From NCBI GenBank assembly GCA_049999805.1, contig JBNGIO010006314.1, positions 266,173-318,452 of the forward strand: a DNA stretch of 52,280 bases, read 5' to 3'. The notes under the pieces were generated by a model. It did not search any database. It was not told where the DNA came from and saw only the letters and a list, made by a program, of their open reading frames with translations. Shown piece after piece: positions 42,597-52,280 of the stretch. A program made the position numbers and the translations under genes. Each line of letters begins with the position of its first letter. Position 1 is the first letter of the stretch. This DNA comes from Folioceros fuciformis. Lineage: Eukaryota > Anthocerotophyta > Anthocerotopsida > Anthocerotales.

Positions 42597-44027
42597 ATGA
42601 AGTGTTGCAGGTCGAGATTTGCAGGATTGCTGAGATCGACAGGATGGAGGGTTGCGCAGGTGCAAGTGCGGGGTTACTCACAGAAGAGGCACAAGCCCAC
42701 ACTGATGGGTCCCATGGAGTGGATCAAGGCTGACAGGCAGAGGTGGCGGCCAGACCAGTCGTTCGACGCAGTGATCAAGAGGGAAGAGGAGCTGGACCAC
42801 CTCTTATTCATGAAGGACATTCTGGCCAACACACCTGGGATGCAGATGGGTCTGCAGTACTTGAGGATCCACAGATGGGACATAGGTTTGATGGGCAACA
42901 GTGCCTCAGCCTGGTTGGGTAGATACCCTACCATGTTTCAGGTAGGGGGGTATACTGGAATATCTTGCGGTTGGCTGGGCAAATACCCTACCATCTTCCA
43001 GGTAGGGAGGCATGCTGTAGTGCTGCCCAGGTGGTTTGTGTGGGTGGCTACCTTTTTGAGTGTGTGTATGCTGCTGCTGTGTGTGTAGGTGAATCAGAAG
43101 GAGTCTCCTGCGGCGTGGTTTGAGTTCACTCCGGAGGCTAGGGAGCAGGTGGCAAGGGAGAAGCAGTTTTGGATCGAGAATGAGGGCCTGCTGGTAAACA
43201 AGGTGCGGAAGCTGCTCATGATGGCACCTGGTAGGCGCCTGTCTCTGGATGTCATTGGGCATTTGAAGAAGCCAATTGGCCTGCCTGAGGATTTCAGGAC
43301 CAGGCTTGTGCACAAGCATCCTGAGTTCTTCAAGGTTGTTGAGGAGGGTGGTGAGACTCTGGAGCTCACGCATTGGGACCCGGAATTGGCTGTGAATTCC
43401 TTCTATGAGATGACCCTGGCTAGAGCAGCACCTGCAAGCAAGGATGGGAGGGATCAAAAGCCTAAGGATTGGATGCACTGGATGTCCTTTGATAAGAAGA
43501 AGAGCAACCTGAATAGGAAACAGGTCCTGGGCATTGTCAAATTCCACCAGGCTCCATTTGTGTCTCCATACGATGAGAAAGCACAGGACCTGGATCCACA
43601 ATCTGTGGAAGCCGAGAGGCATGCGGTGGCTGTGCTGTACGAGCTGCTCAGCCTGACTTTGCGGAAAAGGATTCTGGTGGATCGCTTGTCTCATTTCAGA
43701 AAAATCTCGCGCCACTACAAGTCGACTAGGTCACTTTGTATCCAACATCCTGAGCTCTTCTATATTTCGCTGAAGAGATTGCGGGAGACGGCTTTCCTTA
43801 AGGAGGCTTACAGGAACTCCCAGCTCATCGTGGAGGACCCTTTCCTATCAGCCCAAGCGTGGGTTAGGACATTCATGGAAGACGGAAGGAAGTTCGTGCA
43901 ACCTAGAGTTAAAAAGAAGAAGAAAGTAGAAGTAGTCATCCCTGAAGGCGAGGGGGGAACTGAAGATGCCGAGTCCGAGGAGGACGGTGATGACGGTCCT
44001 TTTGACAAGGATGCTTATGCAATCTAG
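42597..44027 (+). CDS. PORR-domain organelle RNA-binding protein, copy 2
   Basis: Two exons, 42597-42941 and 43089-44027 (phase 0, intron 147 bases), 427 residues. An alternative donor after 43001 adds exactly 20 codons. The N-terminus (MKCCRSRFAGLLRSTGWRVA) is basic and hydroxylated, as for a mitochondrial targeting peptide. The PORR domain blocks match copy 1: WIKADRQRW, KREEELDHLLFMKDILAN, SASAWLGRYPTMFQ, FEFTPEAREQVAREKQF, VRKLLMMAPGRRLSLDVIGH, ELTHWDPELAVNSFYEM, HAVAVLYELLSLTLRKRILV, QHPELFYISLKRLRETAFL. The tail is a KKKKK stretch followed by an acidic end. Likely role: group II intron splicing in an organelle. The two copies have diverged strongly, so this is an old duplication. Confidence 0.92.
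42910..43015 (+). repeat. 60-base tandem duplication carrying a splice donor
   Basis: TTGGGTAGATACCCTACCAT followed by a donor (TTTCAG then GTAGGG) ends exon 1 at 42941. Sixty bases on, CTGGGCAAATACCCTACCAT and a second donor (TTCCAG then GTAGGG) end at 43001. The distance is an exact multiple of three, and both donors give an in-frame product. Confidence 0.85.
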
Positions 44028-44383
44028 AGTCATAGTCTTAGCTTCCATTGCAGGCAGCTTTCTACAGCGTCTCATTACGAACGGCTCCCAGGTAAACCCA
44101 CGACCTTCAATCCTGGTACACCTGGTGTGGCTTTTGTACTTCTTCCTGTATGTAGAATATGCTTCAATGGGATGTTTCCTGTGCCATCGTGCCGAGCAAC
44201 TAACACCTGAACCCCCATGTTAAACCTCCGATCTCCAAGTTCCGTGAACCAGCAAGGCACTGCTTCTCACCATGATGTTGCACAACAACCGAAGTTCACG
44301 GCTCTATTTCTCTGGAAGGAAACAGCAATTATGCTTTGTGCTCCAAAAACGGGAATGTGCGATCCATTGGCCACTGATATGTT
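44028..44383. other. Convergent 3' interval (PORR copy 2 / PDF-PPR gene)
   Basis: No feature is recognised. It contains the untranslated ends of the two convergent genes. Confidence 0.4.
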
Positions 44384-47300
44384 TCACATGGATCTTAAAT
44401 ATGTCACTTGCGGATCAGAATTGCTAATTACACGATGCAAGCTATCCAGCGATGCGTAGATGTCCTTTCTGTCGGAGTGGTGCATGTCCTCTGCAGCAAA
44501 ATTGTGCACTTGATTATTGATCTCAATCCAAGTACGGCCAGGTTCCTTTTGCAGACCCATCTTCTGCATTATTTCTCTGGTTTCTGCCATGTCTTCCAAC
44601 CTACCGGCTGCAGCGTATATGTTTGACATCAGAACGTACGCTGCTGACCGTCGGGGGTCGAGTTCCAACAGGGATTCGAAGGCACGCCTTCCTAGCTCCA
44701 CATTACAGTGTTTACGGCAAGCTCCAAGCAAGGATAGCCAAACAACTGCATCCGGTTCGCAAGGCATGGTGTTGATCAGGTCCACTGCTTCTTGGAGTGA
44801 CCCAGCTCGGCCGAGAAGGTCGACCATGCAGGCATAGTGATCCATGCCAGGCCTTACGTCATGTTCTTCAAACATGGATCTGAATAGTCGGTCTCCCTCA
44901 TGCAGTAACCCAGCGCGGCTACAAGCAGAGAGCAGAGATACAAAAGTTGCATCATCCGGCTCCATACCTGCCCGAAGCATCTGCTCAAAAGTGTGCAGAG
45001 CTTCTGGTCCTCTGCCATGCTGAGCATATCCATTGATCATAGCATTCCATGTTGCTTGGCTTTTGGTTTTCAATCTGTCAAAGACCTCCCGAGCCTCGTG
45101 GACGCTCCCACTTTTAGCATACATGTCTATTAGGGTGTTCCCCACAAACTCATCTGCGTCCAAACCATGTTCCCGGGCGTGGCCATGTAACAATCTGCCT
45201 TGATCTAAGGACACTAAACTCGAACAGGCTTTCAGAATGCTAACAAAAGTCACACGGTCTGGCTGTATGCCCTCTTTCAGCATCCTCTGGAACAATTTGA
45301 CCGCCTGCTGACCGTCACCATGACGGACATACCCCGTGAGGAGTGATGTCCACGACACCAGATCTCTGGTTGCTAGCTTGTCAAAAACTTGACGAGCGTC
45401 CCCAAGGTAACCACATCTCGCATAGAAGTCAACCAAGCTGTTGCCAACCACTAAGTTGTTCTCCAGGCCACTGGCAATGATGAGTGCATGAATAGCCTTG
45501 ACCTGATCCAGAGCTGCACTGACTGAGAGAGCTTTCAGGATGATAACGAAAGATACCTCATCCGGTTGCATCCCGTGCTGTTGCAGACTTTGGAAAATCT
45601 GAAGTGCTTGGTATGTATCTCCATTCTGGGCATATCCTGCGATCATAGCATTCCATGACACCATGTTCTTCATGGGAAGTCCATCAAACACTCGTCTTGC
45701 GTCTGCAACCCTGCCACACTTGGAATACATGTCGATGAGGGTGCTGCCGACGAATAGATCTGACTGTAAGCCTCCTTCACTGACAATGCTGTGGATAACC
45801 TTGCCTTGATCCAGTGCGCCTGTGCCTGCACAAGCCTTCAAGATGCTGACAAAGGTCACTACGTCTGGCTCAACACCCATCTGTTGCATGCTATTGAATA
45901 ATTGCAGGGCTTCGTCACCATGTTCATGCTGGGCATATGAGCTTATCATTGTATTCCACAATACAAGGTCTCGTGCTGGACAGTTATCAAAAACTCTACG
46001 AGCCTCACCCAGACTCCCACATCTAGCATACATGCTGATGACAGAGCTAGCGACCTTCACATCTGCTTCAAACCCACTTTCCTTGATCTTGGCATGCAAA
46101 AGCTTGCCTTCATTCAAAGCTGCAGGGCTTGAAAACGCTTGCAGAACACTGAGATAAGTAACTTTATTTGGAGTCATGCCATGCTGCTCCATTTTGCAAA
46201 ACAGGTGTACAGCCTCTGCAGCATTGCCATGATGTGAATATCCTGCAATTATCGCAGTCCATGACACCAAGTCCTTTTCTGCTAATTTGTTGAACACTTT
46301 GCGCGCCTCCTTTAGATCCCCTGCTTTAGCATACATGTCAATGAGGGCACTGCCAACAAACATATTGGCCTCCAGCCCAATCTCCTTGGCATGGCCATGA
46401 ATGAGTATCCCCTCTTTAAGTGCTCCTACTGAGGCACAGGCTTTAAGGACTGCAGCAAATACATAGTCATTTGGTCTACTGCCTGACTCTTGCATCTTGA
46501 AATACAGCTCAATAGCCCTCCCACTTTGCCCATGCTTAGCATTTGCGGAGATGATTGCAGCCCATACAAATGCATCTGGTGTAAGAAGTCTGCTGAATAC
46601 TGTGTTTGCTTCCGCCAGACAGCCGAATGAAGCAAACATTCGAATAAGATGGTTGCCCAAAAAGACATTTGCCTCCAAACGACACTGGGATATCAGAGCA
46701 TAAACTTCCCTGCCACCTGCCAGGTCTTTTCTGTCAGTACATTGCTGCAGAAGAAGGTGTAACAGATTGGTAGGGATCTTCATCCCAGACTGGTGTAGAG
46801 CATTAAATTCATGGAGAGCATGTTTCACACGTCCCTCCTGACACAGCTTGCAGAGCCTTCCAAAGGACACCAGGGACGCGACTTCCCTGGATTCCCCTTC
46901 GCTTCCCTCGCTGCATGCAAAATATCGAGATTAATTCCAAGGAAGATAACAATGCATGCTAGAAGATCACCAAAACCAGACACTGTGAAAGCTGACTCCA
47001 GCATACCACCTGCTGTTTCTCATTTCTCGACGTGTAGTGTGTACCCCGGCCTGCACTGCCTGCACGGGCTTCGGTGCAGTAGAGTCTGGATGATATGCAG
47101 TCAATGCTTCAATCCTAGCATCTACCCAAGGAGGGTTGAGCTCACTGTCAATCCACAAAGCCTCCTCCGTTATCTTGTGCACAAAATCTGGGGACTTCTT
47201 TCTTCTCTGTAACACCCAGACATCTGTAACATCCAACTATTTGTAATGCACAGCGATGCTACAGCTAGCTCAACCCACATTCACACCACTTGATAAACAA

Positions 47301-47710
47301 TCACGATAGCAGTCACTGGAATGACGTACTTTGCTGAGCCTGTTGTCAGACCACTGTTTAGGATCTTCAAAGAACTTCCGCCATAACTTGGCCAACTTGG
47401 ATCCACTCGTCTCATCTGCCCCACCGAGGCGTTAGAGACATCTGGAAAGCGGTGCAGTCCGATAAAATGACGACCCAAGCTTACCTTCTCTTCTCCCGCT
47501 CCTGGTGCCATTCTCGCGAGTCCGTAGACCCTGAGATGCAATTTTCCCACTTAATAATCTCCTGCAGTGATCCAGCGGAAACGCCCAAGAGAGGCAGAAT
47601 TTCCGCACACCCCATGCTGCTTCGGGAATTGCCGACGCTCCCCTGCATTCCACGGCTGATGCCTGGCCCGGCCCAACAAGACTCCTCCCCAGAGCTGCAG
47701 CTCGTTTCAT
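44384..47710 (-). CDS. PPR protein with N-terminal OSB-type PDF motif (fusion)
   Basis: Four exons: 47485-47710, 47330-47415, 47007-47206 and 44384-46910. Phases 1, 0 and 2 close exactly; 1012 residues. Residues 1-75 (MKRAAALGRSLVGPGQASAV start, rich in Arg/Ala/Ser) look like an organelle targeting peptide. Residues about 83-135 match the plant PDF motif of organellar ssDNA-binding proteins: KLAKLWRKFFEDPKQWSDNR, then KKSPDFVHKITEEALWI, then NPPWVDARIEAL. No OB fold is seen. From about residue 180, six PLS PPR triplets follow (CQEGRVKHALHEFNALHQSG, MYAKAGDLKEARKVF, LVSWTAIIAGYSHHG types). The end is a post-array region with YACMVDLLGRAGSLQEAVDL and E motifs (AAYVLMSNIYAAAGRLEDM; NNQVHNFAAEDMHHSDRKDI), without DYW. 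An alternative exon 3 donor three bases earlier in transcription (exon ending 47010) is also in phase. Expected to bind organelle nucleic acid. Confidence 0.87.
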
Positions 47711-48001
47711 CGCTGCTACCCATCCCCTAGCGAAATCAACCGGATGGTTTAAGCCGTCCTCTCAGTCCGACTCTGGTCCAACTGAATTAAGCTTATTTTT
47801 CTGACGGGTCGTTTCACACGGGGCAGCAGCTCTCCCGCTTTCCCGCCATTTCTTTGCTCCTCCCACATCGGTGGTGCTGCGCTTCCTCTGTGAGGGGAGC
47901 TTGGTCCCCGTGTTGCTGATGGAGCTATGGAGGCAATTACTGGTATCTGAGGAGCTGCATTAGGCGAGCAGCAGCAGACCGACTTGCGTTCTGGAACAGT
48001 C
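47711..48001. promoter_or_regulatory. Head-to-head promoter interval, PDF-PPR gene / MCM2
   Basis: 291 bases between the ATG of the PDF-PPR gene and the proposed ATG of MCM2. A perfect E2F-type site lies inside (see 47839-47847). The same interval should drive both genes. Confidence 0.5.
47839..47847 (+). promoter_or_regulatory. E2F-type site upstream of MCM2
   Basis: TTTCCCGCC fits the consensus TTTSSCGC, preceded by a second partial CTCCCGC eight bases earlier. MCM genes are classical E2F targets in plants and animals, so a G1/S role is likely. It lies 155 bases before the proposed MCM2 ATG. Confidence 0.65.

Positions 48002-52280
<4,279 letters not shown>

Noticed and set aside
47485-47723. 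Alternative start at 47723 for the PDF-PPR gene
   Set aside because: That frame needs a weak acceptor three codons into the next exon. The ATG at 47710 in another frame gives a basic transit-like leader and uses the strong GGGGCAG acceptor.

Overview
This is nuclear DNA of a land plant. The evidence is spliced genes with GT-AG introns mostly about 70-150 bases long, plant organelle families (PLS-class PPR proteins, PORR proteins, a plastid-targeted alpha-amylase), decayed Ty1/copia elements and CCCTAAA-type telomere-like repeats. Compact introns and very long PLS-class PPR genes suggest a lycophyte or bryophyte (hornwort-like) rather than a seed plant, but the sequence alone does not settle the species. 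One run of exactly 100 N (31876-31975) marks it as draft assembly.

Layout. 1-5000 is repeat DNA: a broken copia element, a telomere-like minisatellite split by a block of other tandem repeats, and a 36-base minisatellite. 5147-7232 holds tRNA-Ala(AGC), a DUF952 gene and ribosomal protein eL34. 8112-12548 is a very long single-exon PPR gene. 13818-20881 (minus strand) holds a broken BPS1-like gene, a copia remnant and a 14-exon gene for a predicted plastid protein that joins a long coiled coil to a complete GH13 alpha-amylase. 21800-25400 is repeat-rich, with another copia relic, tRNA-Ser(CGA) and an inverted fragment of a PORR gene. 25464-30658 is a head-to-head pair, PPR (minus) and PORR (plus). 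31976-36273 holds a nepenthesin-type aspartic protease and two eS24 genes created by a tandem segmental duplication that also copied the protease 3' end. 37015-39214 is an SP1/SPL2-like RING E3 ligase. 39718-44027 is DNA polymerase alpha subunit B (minus) head-to-head with a second PORR gene (plus). 44384-52280 is a PPR gene carrying an N-terminal OSB-type PDF motif (minus), head-to-head with MCM2 (plus, running off the window end).

Themes. Five genes encode predicted organelle RNA (or DNA) binding proteins: three PLS/E-type PPR proteins without a DYW domain and two PORR proteins. Two replication genes (POLA2, MCM2) each share a promoter interval of under 300 bases with one of them, and E2F-like sites lie in both intervals. 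The two most interesting coding finds are the PDF-motif/PPR fusion and the coiled-coil alpha-amylase. Splice models were built by hand from reading-frame phase, splice dinucleotides and remembered family alignments. Exon coordinates are therefore predictions, although the phases close exactly in each gene modelled.
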